A stretch of DNA of 64,000 nt, from NCBI GenBank assembly GCA_020848545.1, contig JADLHZ010000139.1:1-64000 (forward strand), read 5' to 3'. How positions within the stretch are numbered: position 1 is the stretch's first letter; each line of letters starts with the position of its first letter. Made by a program: the position numbers and the translations under genes. Origin of the DNA: Deltaproteobacteria bacterium. GTDB lineage: Bacteria > Myxococcota > JADLHZ01. This document shows, in pieces, positions 8,282-17,183 of the stretch. Under the pieces are notes generated by a model. That model worked only from the letters and a program-made list of their open reading frames with translations, had not been told where the DNA came from and ran no database searches.

Positions 8282-10566
8282 GCGAATCAGTCATAGGGCG
8301 CCGGTTGCCCAACGTCGAGGCGGTCGAGCGCGTGACCGGCCGTGCGCGCTATACCGACGATTTGAGCTTCCCGGGCATGCTGCACGCAAAGCTCGTCAGG
8401 AGCCCGCACGCCCACGCGCGCATCAAGAACATCGACCTGAGCGCGGCCCTGAATATCACCGGCGTGCGCGCCGCGATCACCGGCGCGGACATGCCCGAGC
8501 GCTACGGCATCATCCCGTGGACCCGTGACGAGCAGGCGCTCACGACCGACCGCGCCCGCTACGTCGGTGAAGCGGTGGCCGCTGTCGCTGCCGTCGACGA
8601 AGCCACGGCGGCGCTCGCCGTGGGCGCCGTCCGCGTCGACTACGAGCCGTTGCCGCACGTCGTCGATCCCAAGGCTGCGCTCGCGCCCGAGGCCGTCAAG
8701 GTGAACGACTGCGCCAAGGAAGGCAACGTCACCAAGCATGTCCACTTGGAGTTTGGCGACGTCGAGGCGAGCCTCGCCGCGAGCGACGTCGTGGTCAGCG
8801 GCGAGTACTTCTTCGAGGGTACCACCCACGCCGCGATCGAGCCTCACTGCGCCATCGGGCAGTGGGACCCGCGCGGCCTCCTCACCGTGATGAGCGCCAC
8901 GCAGGTGCCGCATTACCTGCACCGCGAGCTCGCGCGGGTGTTGGGCCTCGGGGCCGACCGCGTGCGCGTCATTCAACCGCCGATCGGCGGCGCCTTCGGT
9001 GGCAAGAGCGAGCCCTTCGATCTCGAGTTTTGTGTCGCGAAGCTCTCGATGATCACCGGGCGAGCGGTGAAGCTGCTCTATACGCGGGAGGAGGTGTTCT
9101 ACGCGCACCGCGGCCGCCACCCGATGCAAATGCACTACCGCTTGGGGGCGATGCGCGACGGCCGGCTCACCGGCTGCGACGCGAAGACGCTCATCGACGG
9201 GGGCGCCTACGCGTCGTTCGGGCTCGTCACCAGCTACTACTCGGGCCAGCTCGTGACCGCGCCGCTAAAGCTCGCGGCGTACCGCTTCGACTCGACGCGC
9301 GTCTATACGAACAAGCCGGCCTGCGGGCCGAAGCGTGGCCATGGCAGCGTTCAGCCGCGCTTCGCCTTCGAGGTGACGCTCGACAAGTTGGCCCAGCGCC
9401 TCGGGCTCGATCCCATCGCGCTGCGCAGAAAGAACCTGCTCGCGGCCGGGGAGCGGACGGTGAACGAGCTCTTGATCCGCTCGACCGGCTTTGCCGAGTG
9501 CCTCGATCGCGTCGAGGCGGCGAGCGGGTGGCGGCAGAAGTTTCGCCAGCTGCCTTTCGGGCGCGGCGTCGGCGTCGCCGGCTCGTTCTACATCAGCGGC
9601 ACGAATTATCCGATCTATCCAAACGAGATGCCGCAGAGCGGTGTGCAGCTGAAGATCGATCGCTCCGGCCGTGTCACCGTCTTTTCCGGCACGAGCGAGA
9701 TCGGTCAAGGCTCGAGCTCGATGCTCGCGTACATCGTCTGCGAAGAGCTCGGAGTCGAGCTCGACTCCGTGCGGGTCGTCTCGGGCGACACCGATCTCAC
9801 GCCGGTGGATCTCGGCGCCTACTCTAGCCGCATCACGCTCATGGCGGGCAACGCGTGCCTGATGGCAGCCCGCGGGCTCGGCAAGAAGATTCGCGGCGTC
9901 GTCGCCAAGCGCTGGGGTGTCCCGGCGCGACAGGTGGTGCTCGCAGCGGGACAGGCCATGCGGCGCGGTGACACCGCGGAGCGCATCTCGATCGCCGAGG
10001 CGTTTCAATGGGCCGAGGCCGAGCTCGGGACGCTCGGCGGGGTCGGTCACTACCAGACGAGAAAGGACGGGCACGGCGACTATCGCGGCGGCACCATCGG
10101 CGCATCGCCCGCCTACTCGTTCACGGCGCAAGTCGCCGAGGTGAGCGTGGATGCCGAGACCGGCGCGCTCACGGTGGAAAAGATCTGGATCGCCCACGAC
10201 GCCGGCCGGGCGCTCAACCCCGTCCTCGTCGAGGGGCAGATCGAGGGCAGCGCCTACATGGGCTTTGGCGAAGCGGCGATGGAGGCCCACCTCGTCCATC
10301 CGTCCGGGTTGCACAAAGGTCCGACGCTGCTCGACTACCGCATCCCGACGACGCTCGACACCCCGGAGCTGGCTGCGATGATCGTCGAATCCCACGATCC
10401 CGAGGGCCCGTACGGCGCCAAAGAGGCAGGCGAAGGGCCGCTGCATCCGTCGATCCCGGCGATCGCCAACGCGATCTATGACGCGGTCAAAGTACGCGTC
10501 GACAGCACGCCGTTCTCGGCCGCGAAGATCCTCGCGGCGCTCCGTGAGCCGGCGACGCGATGTTGA
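8278..10566 (+). CDS. hcrA: Molybdenum hydroxylase large (Mo-cofactor) subunit, 4-hydroxybenzoyl-CoA reductase alpha-like
   Basis: A 762-residue xanthine-oxidase-family catalytic subunit. The N-terminal a/b hammerhead domain starts RRLPNVEAVERVTGRARYTDDL. The cofactor-binding part includes PPIGGAFGGKSEPFD and GTSEIGQGSSSMLAYI, and the catalytic glutamate is in YGAKEAGEGPLHPSIPAIANAI near the C terminus. Length is typical of HcrA (about 750-770). In known 4-HBCR the enzyme removes the phenolic hydroxyl of 4-hydroxybenzoyl-CoA using low-potential electrons; whether this protein shares that substrate is inference from the beta subunit. Its stop overlaps the FAD gene start. Confidence 0.82.
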   Translation: MSESVIGRRLPNVEAVERVTGRARYTDDLSFPGMLHAKLVRSPHAHARIKNIDLSAALNITGVRAAITGADMPERYGIIPWTRDEQALTTDRARYVGEAVAAVAAVDEATAALAVGAVRVDYEPLPHVVDPKAALAPEAVKVNDCAKEGNVTKHVHLEFGDVEASLAASDVVVSGEYFFEGTTHAAIEPHCAIGQWDPRGLLTVMSATQVPHYLHRELARVLGLGADRVRVIQPPIGGAFGGKSEPFDLEFCVAKLSMITGRAVKLLYTREEVFYAHRGRHPMQMHYRLGAMRDGRLTGCDAKTLIDGGAYASFGLVTSYYSGQLVTAPLKLAAYRFDSTRVYTNKPACGPKRGHGSVQPRFAFEVTLDKLAQRLGLDPIALRRKNLLAAGERTVNELLIRSTGFAECLDRVEAASGWRQKFRQLPFGRGVGVAGSFYISGTNYPIYPNEMPQSGVQLKIDRSGRVTVFSGTSEIGQGSSSMLAYIVCEELGVELDSVRVVSGDTDLTPVDLGAYSSRITLMAGNACLMAARGLGKKIRGVVAKRWGVPARQVVLAAGQAMRRGDTAERISIAEAFQWAEAELGTLGGVGHYQTRKDGHGDYRGGTIGASPAYSFTAQVAEVSVDAETGALTVEKIWIAHDAGRALNPVLVEGQIEGSAYMGFGEAAMEAHLVHPSGLHKGPTLLDYRIPTTLDTPELAAMIVESHDPEGPYGAKEAGEGPLHPSIPAIANAIYDAVKVRVDSTPFSAAKILAALREPATRC

Positions 10567-11597
10567 CGCTTCCTCCCTTCGCCTTCGCTCGCCCAACCAC
10601 GATCGAGGCCGCGCTCGACGCGCTCGCAACGGGCGATGCGCTCCTGATCGCCGGCGGCACGGATCTCTTGCCGAGCATGAAGCAGGGCTTGTTCGCGCCG
10701 AAGACCTTGGTGAGCCTCGGCGCCATTGCGGAGCTCGAGACCCTCAGCGTCGCGCCGGACGGCAGCCTCGTCATCGGCGCCGGCGTGACGCTCAGCCGCC
10801 TCGCGACCGACCCCGAGGTCGCCGCCCGCTGCCCTGCGCTCGGGCAAGCGGCGGCGCTCGTCGCGAGCCCGCAAGTGAGAAACGCCGCTTCGCTCGGCGG
10901 CAACCTGTGCCTCGACACCCGCTGCCCCTACTACAACCAGAGCGAATTTTGGCGTTCGGCGCTGGGCTTCTGTCTCAAGAAAGACGGCGACGTCTGCCAT
11001 GTGGTGCCGAAGGGGCAAAGATGCGTCGCGGCCTTCTCTGCCGATACGCCGCTGCCGCTCATCGCCTACGGCGGGAGCGTCGTGCTGAGATCGCGCGGCT
11101 CGCAGCGCACGTTGCCGCTGCGCGATTTCTATGTCGCCGACGGCGTGAAGAACACGGTTCGCGCCGACGATGAGCTCTTGACCGCGGTCGTCGTCCCGCC
11201 CCAGCCGAGCGGCACGCGCGCGATCTATCGCAAGCTGCGCGTCCGCCAAGCGATCGATTTTCCGGCGCTGAGCGTCGCCGTATGTGGACGTCAGGACGCG
11301 CACGGCAACGTCGTCGCGCTCAACATCGTCGTCGGCGCCATCGCGGCGGCCCCGCGCGTCATCGCCGGGCTCGACGCGCTCGCGGTCGGACGAAAGCTCG
11401 AGCGCGCGCTGATCGAACGAGTGGCGGAGCACGTTCGCCGCCAGTGCCAGCCGCTCAAGAACATCGATCTCGATCCCGGCTGGCGACGCGAGGTGCTCGC
11501 GACGGAGGTGACGCGCGCGTTGGAGCAGCTTTCGAGCTGCGGGCCCAGCTCCGTCGCGTTTGGCGCCAACCCTGAAGCGACGGAGGAGACATCGTGA
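10560..11597 (+). CDS. hcrB: Molybdenum hydroxylase FAD subunit with 4Fe-4S insertion (4-hydroxybenzoyl-CoA reductase beta-like)
   Basis: A 345-residue CoxM/CutM-type FAD-binding subunit (IAGGTDLLPSM, SLGGNLCLDTRC). It carries the roughly 40-residue loop found in 4-hydroxybenzoyl-CoA reductase beta and absent from most xanthine dehydrogenases, with cysteines at 122, 138, 146 and 155 (RCPYYN, GFCLKKDGDVCHV, GQRC). In the known enzyme this loop holds a 4Fe-4S cluster that helps run electrons in the reverse, reductive direction. This is the best evidence for the operon's identity. ATG 10560 overlaps the upstream stop, and the gene ends in GTGA shared with the next frame. Confidence 0.82.
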   Translation: MLTLPPFAFARPTTIEAALDALATGDALLIAGGTDLLPSMKQGLFAPKTLVSLGAIAELETLSVAPDGSLVIGAGVTLSRLATDPEVAARCPALGQAAALVASPQVRNAASLGGNLCLDTRCPYYNQSEFWRSALGFCLKKDGDVCHVVPKGQRCVAAFSADTPLPLIAYGGSVVLRSRGSQRTLPLRDFYVADGVKNTVRADDELLTAVVVPPQPSGTRAIYRKLRVRQAIDFPALSVAVCGRQDAHGNVVALNIVVGAIAAAPRVIAGLDALAVGRKLERALIERVAEHVRRQCQPLKNIDLDPGWRREVLATEVTRALEQLSSCGPSSVAFGANPEATEETS

Positions 11598-12398
11598 CCC
11601 AGCTAGACGCCGCGACAACAACGGACACCGCGTGGCCCAGACGGTTGACCCGCAGGTATGTGCTGGCGCTTGTCAGCACAGCCATCGCCTTGCTCTGCGC
11701 GCAGCTCGTCATTCAACCCGAGATTGCCCGGCAACAGCAGCGCGTTGAGGCTGCGAGCGCCCTCGGTCGGCAGCGCTATCTCGCCGCACGGCTGGTCGGG
11801 ATGAGCTCTCGCTGTGGAGCGGTTGACCGAGCGATGTGCGCCGCGAATCTCGCGGGCATGGTGGACGAGCTGCGTCGGCAGCATGTGCGCGCCGTCGAGT
11901 TGGGGGAGGGGCGCTGGCCTGTTCGACGCGTCGACGGCGCCGCCGCAGCTCAGAGAGGAGGCCTTCGCCGGAACCGACACCGCGGTTCTCATCGTCGCCA
12001 CCGACGACTACGTCGCAGCGGTCGACGAGACCCTCGCCATCGCGGCGCGCTCAATCGCCAAGCGTGCGTTCGACATTCGCCTCGTCGCGGGAACGTTCTT
12101 CTCCGTAGTCATTGCGCTGCTGCTCACTCAGGGCCTCTTCGTGTTTCGCCCGGCCGTGCGCAGCGTTGGAGCGCACATTGACGCAATCAACGACGCACGA
12201 AAGAAGCTCGAAGTCGCGCTGCAGCATGTGAAGCAACTCCAGGGCCTGCTGCCGATCTGTATGTACTGCAAGCGCATTCGCGATGCTCACCAAGACTGGC
12301 AGCGGCTCGAGAGCTATCTCAACGAGCACGCGGGTGTGGAGTTCTCGCACGGGATCTGCGTCGAGTGCTTCGCCAAGCACTACCCCGAAAGCCCCTGA
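11594..12398 (+). pseudogene. Frameshifted membrane sensor protein
   Basis: Two overlapping frames make one protein of about 267 residues. The first (from GTG 11594, overlapping the upstream stop) gives a cytoplasmic start, a TM helix (YVLALVSTAIALLCAQLVI) and a PilJ/NIT-like periplasmic helical domain (AASALGRQRYLAARLVGMSSRC). The second continues with LREEAFAGTDTAVLIVATDDYVAAVDETLAIAA (in pieces), a second TM (AGTFFSVVIALLLTQGLFVF), a coiled coil, and a Cys-rich tail (LPICMYCKRIRD..HGICVECFAKHYPE) that often ends PAS/kinase proteins. The switch falls at a G-rich run (11902-11911). It is either a real decay, a sequencing error, or programmed shifting. It may have sensed the substrate of the linked reductase. 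Confidence 0.7.
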
Positions 12399-12547
12399 CC
12401 AAAGAAAGACCGAGGGGCAGCATATCTTCACGCGGTCGCGGCAGTGCGCATCAGCCCGCATGAGCATTGGCGACAAGTCGAATGGATGTATAATGGATAA
12501 ATGAATCCAGAATTGAGCGGCGCGCACGAGCGCCGGGCGAGTGCACT
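12399..12547. other. Intergenic region with promoter and operator
   Basis: No coding capacity is seen. The last 80 nt carry a near-consensus sigma70 promoter and an overlapping palindrome, described separately. Confidence 0.6.
12467..12509 (+). promoter_or_regulatory. Sigma70-type promoter overlapped by TGGA-N8-TCCA operator
   Basis: TTGGCG at 12467-12472, a 16-nt spacer, and a perfect TATAAT at 12489-12494 preceded by TG. The palindrome TGGATAAATGAATCCA (12494-12509) begins on the last base of the -10 and covers the expected start site, the classic place for a repressor. It stands 39 nt before ATG 12548. The same 16-bp pattern recurs at 23725, 25548, 34121 and 35960. Confidence 0.65.
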
Positions 12548-13831
12548 ATGAAACAACGCATCGCGATCATCGGCGGCGGCGTGGCCGGACTGACCGCCGC
12601 CTACCTGCTGCACCGCCGCTACGACGTCGCGCTATTCGAACGGCAGAGCCGGCTCGGCGGCAACGCCTACACCTTGCACACCGACGACGGTCACTCGGTC
12701 GACATCGCTGTGGCGGCGTTCGGGCGGGCCGGCTACAAGCAGTTCTATCGCTTGCTCGACGAGCTCGGGGTCGACACCTGCGCCTGCGCCGGCTCTTTAA
12801 TGAGCTTTCACGATCTCGACGCGCGCGACGGTTTGTACATGACCCCGGCCTGGAGCGGCCTTCGCCGCCAGCGCTTCGACATCCTGCGTCCGCACAAGCT
12901 CGGCACCTTCTTCGAGCTCGCGCGCCGCATCTCCGACGCCGTGCGCCGCGAGCGAGCCGGAGAGCTCGATGGGATGACCGTCGCCAACGCGCTCGACCGC
13001 GTCGGCGCCTTGAGCCCGAGCGCCAGAGCCGTCGCGCTCAGCGTGTTCTGCCTGCTCTCATCGATGAGCGGGGCAGAGGTCTTGGCCGCGCCAGCGTCGT
13101 TCTTCTTTCGCAAGATCGCCAAGCACAACGACGTCGTCTCGCCGCGCGCGCTCTACTCGGTCCGCGCCGTCGTTGGCCGCACGCAACGCTACGTCGCCGC
13201 GCTCGCTGCGCCCTTCCTCGACCGCATCACGCTCAACGCGTCGATCGCAAAGGTGTTGAGGGCGCGCGATGGCGTCACCATCACCTTCGCCGACGGGCAA
13301 ACCCAGGGCTTCGACCACGTGGTCTTCGCCTGCAACGCCGACCAAGCGCTGCGCCTGCTCGCGGCGCCGACGCCCCTCGAGCGAGAGCTGCTCGGGGCCT
13401 GGCGCTATAAAGACGGTCGCGTGGTCGTGCATCGTGATCACTCTGCGTTTCCTGCCGACGAGCTCATCCAGGCCTACACCTTCCTCTACCGCCACCTCCG
13501 CGACGGCGGCTTCGAGACGTCGGTCAACGGCAGCCTCCGCCACGAGCCGGGCGTCGCGAAGACGTGCGATCTCATCAGCTCGCAGCATCCGAACTTTCCC
13601 ATCGATCCGACGAGGATCGTGCTCGACACCGTGCTCAGGACGCCGATCTTCGACTTCGCCGGCTGCGCGACCCAGCGCCGCCTTCCGATGCTCAACGGCA
13701 GAGAGCGCAGCTACTATTGTGGAAGCCACTTCGGCTTCGGCCTGCACGAGGATGCCGTCCGCTCCGCGATCGAGGTCGCGGCCGCGCTCGGCGTGCGGGA
13801 GAGCTGGAGCGAATGGGTGCGCGCCGCGTGA
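12548..13831 (+). CDS. FAD-dependent amine-oxidase-like oxidoreductase
   Basis: 427 residues. The N-terminal dinucleotide fold is IAIIGGGVAGLTAAYLLHRRYDVALFE (shown here in the order of the motif GGGVAGLTAAYLL with E after beta2), followed by the R-LGGNAYT motif of NAD(P)-binding_8 / amine-oxidase proteins. A second FAD strand (FDHVVFACNADQALRLL) and a C-terminal GSHFGFGLHEDAVRSAIEVA motif complete the FAD site. The family includes desaturase-like and cyclopropane-lipid-linked flavoproteins; the substrate is unknown. It heads an operon with an SDR and an acetoacetate-decarboxylase-like protein under the 12467-12509 promoter/operator. Confidence 0.75.
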   Translation: MKQRIAIIGGGVAGLTAAYLLHRRYDVALFERQSRLGGNAYTLHTDDGHSVDIAVAAFGRAGYKQFYRLLDELGVDTCACAGSLMSFHDLDARDGLYMTPAWSGLRRQRFDILRPHKLGTFFELARRISDAVRRERAGELDGMTVANALDRVGALSPSARAVALSVFCLLSSMSGAEVLAAPASFFFRKIAKHNDVVSPRALYSVRAVVGRTQRYVAALAAPFLDRITLNASIAKVLRARDGVTITFADGQTQGFDHVVFACNADQALRLLAAPTPLERELLGAWRYKDGRVVVHRDHSAFPADELIQAYTFLYRHLRDGGFETSVNGSLRHEPGVAKTCDLISSQHPNFPIDPTRIVLDTVLRTPIFDFAGCATQRRLPMLNGRERSYYCGSHFGFGLHEDAVRSAIEVAAALGVRESWSEWVRAA

Positions 13832-14670
13832 GACGATCGCTACAAGGCAAGCACGTGCTCATCACCGGCGCCTCTGGGGGTATCGGCGGGGCGCTCGCGC
13901 GGCAGTTTGCGCAGCGCCGTTCTGCGCGCCTCGTCCTCGTCGACCGTGATGCCGCGGCGCTGGCGGCGATCGCGCGGGAGCTCTGCGAAGGCGATCGCGG
14001 CGTCGATGTGGAGCAGCATGTCGTCGACATCACCCAGCCGGAGCAAGTGGCCGAGCTCGCGCTGCGACTCAGCGGCGCGCCGATTGACGTGTTGGTCAAC
14101 TGCGCCGGCATCGCCATGGTCGGGCCGTTTTCGACGATGCCGTTCGCCGACGTCGAGGCGGTGCTCAGCGTCGATCTCGTGGCGACCATGCGCTTCACCC
14201 ACGCGCTGCTGCCGCTCGTGCGACGCGGGTCGTGGGCGTGCGTCGTCAACATGGCTTCCGCGGCCGGGCTGGCTGCGCCGGGCGGGCTCGCCGCGTACGC
14301 CGCCGCGAAGTTTGGCGTCGTCGGCTTTTCGCAGGCGTTGCGCATCGAGCTGCGGCGCGAGGGGATCGACGTCGTCTGCGTCTGTCCGGCGTTCGTACGC
14401 ACCGCTCTGCTGCGCAACAGCGGGCGCCGCTCGAGCGCCCCTGATCAGGCCATCGAGCGGATGCACGCGCTCATGCAGCGGGCGGGGCGCTCGACCGACT
14501 CGGTCGCTCGGCGCACCTGCCGCGCGATCGAGCGTAACGAGGGGTTGGTGGTGATGGAGCTCTGGGTGCGCGCCGTGCTCGGCATGATGCTCTACACCCC
14601 GTTTGCCGCCGAGCGCGTCGGCGGCGTCGTGTACCAGGGCCTTTCGCGCATGGGAGCATTCGGCCGATGA
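13813..14670 (+). CDS. Short-chain dehydrogenase
   Basis: 285 residues from ATG 13813. GTG 13828, which overlaps the upstream TGA in GTGA, is an equally good start and would cost 5 residues. Cofactor motif TGASGGIG, then NCAGIAM, with catalytic Ser in NMASAAGLAAP and YAAAKFG supplying Tyr/Lys. The C-terminal extension past the SDR core (VVMELWVRAVLGMMLYTPFAAERVGG, hydrophobic) suggests membrane association, as in SDRs acting on lipids. Translationally coupled on both sides. Substrate unknown; a lipid or polycyclic alcohol/ketone is a reasonable guess from context. Confidence 0.82.
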   Translation: MGARRVRRSLQGKHVLITGASGGIGGALARQFAQRRSARLVLVDRDAAALAAIARELCEGDRGVDVEQHVVDITQPEQVAELALRLSGAPIDVLVNCAGIAMVGPFSTMPFADVEAVLSVDLVATMRFTHALLPLVRRGSWACVVNMASAAGLAAPGGLAAYAAAKFGVVGFSQALRIELRREGIDVVCVCPAFVRTALLRNSGRRSSAPDQAIERMHALMQRAGRSTDSVARRTCRAIERNEGLVVMELWVRAVLGMMLYTPFAAERVGGVVYQGLSRMGAFGR

Positions 14671-15467
14671 TGCAGAGCTCGTTCTTCGCGGGCATCCCGC
14701 AGACACCCATCGACATCCGCGGCGTCGCCGCCGAAAACCCGCTGTTCTATCGCGAGCTGTCGATGATGTTTGCCGTCTTCAGCGCGCCGACAGACGCCTG
14801 TGCGGCACACGTCGGCGCGCCGGAGGTCGTCCCGCTCGAGCTCGCCGCGAACAGGACGCTCGTCGCCGTTCAGTGCTTCGAGTACCGGCATTGCGGCGTC
14901 GGCCCGTACAACGAGGTGTCGATCGCCGTCGCCGTGCGCCGCCGCGAAGAGCACCGCGCGCGCACCCTGTTGCGCACGCTCACGCGCCGACAGTTTGGCG
15001 GTTTCGTCGTCGATCTCCCGGTCAACACCGACGTGGCGCTACACGCCGGGCTCGACATCTTCGGCTACCCGAAGTGGCGCGCGCGCATCGAGTTCGAGGA
15101 CATCGGAGACGAGCGGCGCTGCTCCGTGCGCGATGGGACGACCGGTGAGCTCGTGTACGCCTTCACCGGCGATCGTCTTCGCACGGTGGCGCGGGGGCCC
15201 CTGCCGTCGGCGGCAGCCGGCCATGGCCGCGAGACCGCGCTCTTTCGCACCTATCCGGTCAAGGACGGCCGCACTCTGGCCGCGACCATGCTGCTCAACG
15301 AGCGCGCGGCGGGCGTGTCAGTCCTCCGGCCGAGCGCGTTCTGCGTTGAGCTCGGGACGCACCCGGCCGCGATGAAGCTGCGGTCGCTGCGTCTCGGCCG
15401 CTTGCTCGCCTATCGCTACGTGCCCGAGAGCGAGGCGATCTTGTTCGCGCCGGCACCGCTTCTATAG
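14667..15467 (+). CDS. Acetoacetate decarboxylase-family protein
   Basis: 266 residues with the ADC fold pattern: VQCFEYRHCGVGPYNEVSIAV, VVDLPVNTDVALHAGLDIFGYPKWRA (in segments), where the Lys of GYPK sits at the position of the Schiff-base lysine of acetoacetate decarboxylase. Many ADC-like proteins are not true decarboxylases but aldolases/dehydratases, and this one lies with oxidoreductases, so the reaction is open. ATG 14667 overlaps the upstream TGA by 4 nt. It ends the operon 12548-15467. Confidence 0.75.
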   Translation: MMQSSFFAGIPQTPIDIRGVAAENPLFYRELSMMFAVFSAPTDACAAHVGAPEVVPLELAANRTLVAVQCFEYRHCGVGPYNEVSIAVAVRRREEHRARTLLRTLTRRQFGGFVVDLPVNTDVALHAGLDIFGYPKWRARIEFEDIGDERRCSVRDGTTGELVYAFTGDRLRTVARGPLPSAAAGHGRETALFRTYPVKDGRTLAATMLLNERAAGVSVLRPSAFCVELGTHPAAMKLRSLRLGRLLAYRYVPESEAILFAPAPLL

Positions 15468-15482
15468 AGGTAGGTGTGGCCG

Positions 15483-15739
15483 ATGAAGCCATGGCTGGGC
15501 TTCTTTGACTTGCGCGCACCCGACGAGCGGATTTTCTGGCCGTATCGTGGCACCCGAGCGCGCGAATCGACTACGCGCTGTGCGCCTTTCGCGCGGTGCT
15601 CGATGTGCTGATCATCGCGCCGTTGCTCGTCAGCGCTGCCGTGGTCGCCGTCAATGTCGTGGTGTTGCTCTACCGCGTGGTGGGCACGCCACCGGCTTGG
15701 CCGCTCGGGAAGGCGGGCACGACCATCCGTGCACGCTGA
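15483..15739 (+). pseudogene. Frameshifted small membrane protein
   Basis: From ATG 15483 one frame reads MKPWLGFFDLRAPDERIFWP and soon loses sense. A second frame then gives DYALCAFRAVLDVLIIAPLL followed by VSAAVVAVNVVVLLYRVVG, a hydrophobic helical pair, ending at TGA 15737. The two together would make a protein of about 85 residues with one or two TM helices. The shift lies near 15545-15570. The remaining 60 nt before the convergent efflux gene hold nothing recognisable. No family assigned. Confidence 0.4.
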
Positions 15740-15800
15740 GCGGCTTCACGAAGCCGAGCCCTTCCATCTCGTGTTCGTCTTTCTCGGTGGGCGACGAGGA

Positions 15801-17183
15801 TCAAAGCCCGCTGCGGCCGACGAACGCGCCGGAGACCTTCTCGACGCGGAGCTTGGCGAGCTCGGCGCTCAGTCTTTCGGTGAGCACGGAGAGCTCGGCG
15901 CGGCGCGCGGCATCGAGCGCGTCGGCGTAGTCAATATACGTGGTGGTGCCCGCGTCGTAGTTGTTCTTCGCGAGCTCCGCCGCCTCGCGCGTGAGCTCGA
16001 GCTGTTCGGTGGCGATGGCGAGCGTCGCCTCGGCGCCCCGCAGCTCGATCAGCGCACGCTCTTGCTCCGCGCGCGCCTTGTTCTCCGTCGCGCGCTGCTG
16101 GTGCTCGGCTTCGCTCAGGCGCGCGTGCGCGGCGCGCAGGCTCGCTTCCCTCGCGCCGCCGTCCCAGATGTTCCACTCGAGCCCCACGGTCATGGACCAG
16201 AGATCGTTCCTGCCGTAGAGTCCCGGGAGGTTGCTCCAGCGGTACTCGCCGCTCACGCCCACGTTCGGCGCGTAGGCGAAGGCCTCGGCCCGCGCTTGCC
16301 CCCGCGCGAGCCGTACGGACGCGCCGGCAGCGCGCACGTCGGCGCGCTGGGACACGGGGGTGCTAGGCGCCGGGCCCCGTCGCATCGGCGGCAGCTCGAC
16401 CTCGAAGCTCGCGTCGCGCGCGAGCATCGCGGCGAGCGCGATCTTCGTGCTCGCATACGCACTCTGCGAGCGCGCGAGCTCCTGCTCGAGGCGCGTGCGG
16501 TCGAGCTCGGTGCGGAGCAAGTCGGCGCGGCCGAGCGCCCCGGCGGCGTGTCGTGACCGCGCGTCGCGCTCGCGCTCTTGCTGGCTCTGCAAGAGCTTGC
16601 GCTGCACCGCGCACACTTCCCGTAGCGTCGCTGCCCCATAGTAGAGCTGCGCCACGCCGAAGAGCATCTCGCCGCGCGCGCTCTCCACCTGCAGCTCGGC
16701 CGCGGCCACCGCGAGGTAGGCGTTTTGGATCAGCGGCCAAACGGCGGGGGCGAGCAGCGCCTGGCTGAGCTTCACCTGCGCGCCGTACTGCTGGCGGCCG
16801 GCGAACACGATCTCGCGCATGCCGCTCGGCGCGAGCGCGAGCGTCGTCGGCTGCCCAGGCGGGTTCGTTGTCGACGGCGCGCGATTCGGATCGAAAGGCG
16901 GGCTCGTCGGCTGCCCGAAGTCTCGCACGTAGTGCCCCGTCGGTACCGTCAACGTCGCGGCTGCGGAGTTGAGGGTGTAGCCGGCCGACGCGCTCAAGTG
17001 CGGAAAGTATGCAGCCCAAGCGCGGTGCGTGAGCGTCCTCGTCTCCGCCAAGCGATCGCGCGCCACCATGAGGTCCAAGTTCTGCGCGTCCGCCGCGGCG
17101 AGCGCGGCCTCGTAGCTGAGGATCTCGGCCGGCGCCGCTGCGAGCCATGCCAGCGCCGCAAGAAGTGCGAGCGTCACGGCCAC
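15801..17183 (-). CDS. TolC-like outer membrane efflux protein
   Basis: 460 residues starting at GTG 17183 with a signal peptide (VTLALLAALAWLAAAPAE). Two repeats of the outer-membrane-efflux-protein domain are visible as long heptad-rich helices (LRAAHARLSEAEHQQRATE, KARAEQERALIELRGAEATL) with strand segments (PNVGVSGEYRWSNLPGLYG, MTVGLEWNIWDGG). The NYDAGTTTYIDYADALDAAR motif is typical of TolC/NodT-type channels. It overlaps the RND pump gene by 10 nt and is the last gene of the lipoprotein-TetR-MFP-RND-OMP operon. It forms the exit duct of the tripartite pump. Confidence 0.87.
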   Translation of the reverse strand: MAVTLALLAALAWLAAAPAEILSYEAALAAADAQNLDLMVARDRLAETRTLTHRAWAAYFPHLSASAGYTLNSAAATLTVPTGHYVRDFGQPTSPPFDPNRAPSTTNPPGQPTTLALAPSGMREIVFAGRQQYGAQVKLSQALLAPAVWPLIQNAYLAVAAAELQVESARGEMLFGVAQLYYGAATLREVCAVQRKLLQSQQERERDARSRHAAGALGRADLLRTELDRTRLEQELARSQSAYASTKIALAAMLARDASFEVELPPMRRGPAPSTPVSQRADVRAAGASVRLARGQARAEAFAYAPNVGVSGEYRWSNLPGLYGRNDLWSMTVGLEWNIWDGGAREASLRAAHARLSEAEHQQRATENKARAEQERALIELRGAEATLAIATEQLELTREAAELAKNNYDAGTTTYIDYADALDAARRAELSVLTERLSAELAKLRVEKVSGAFVGRSGL

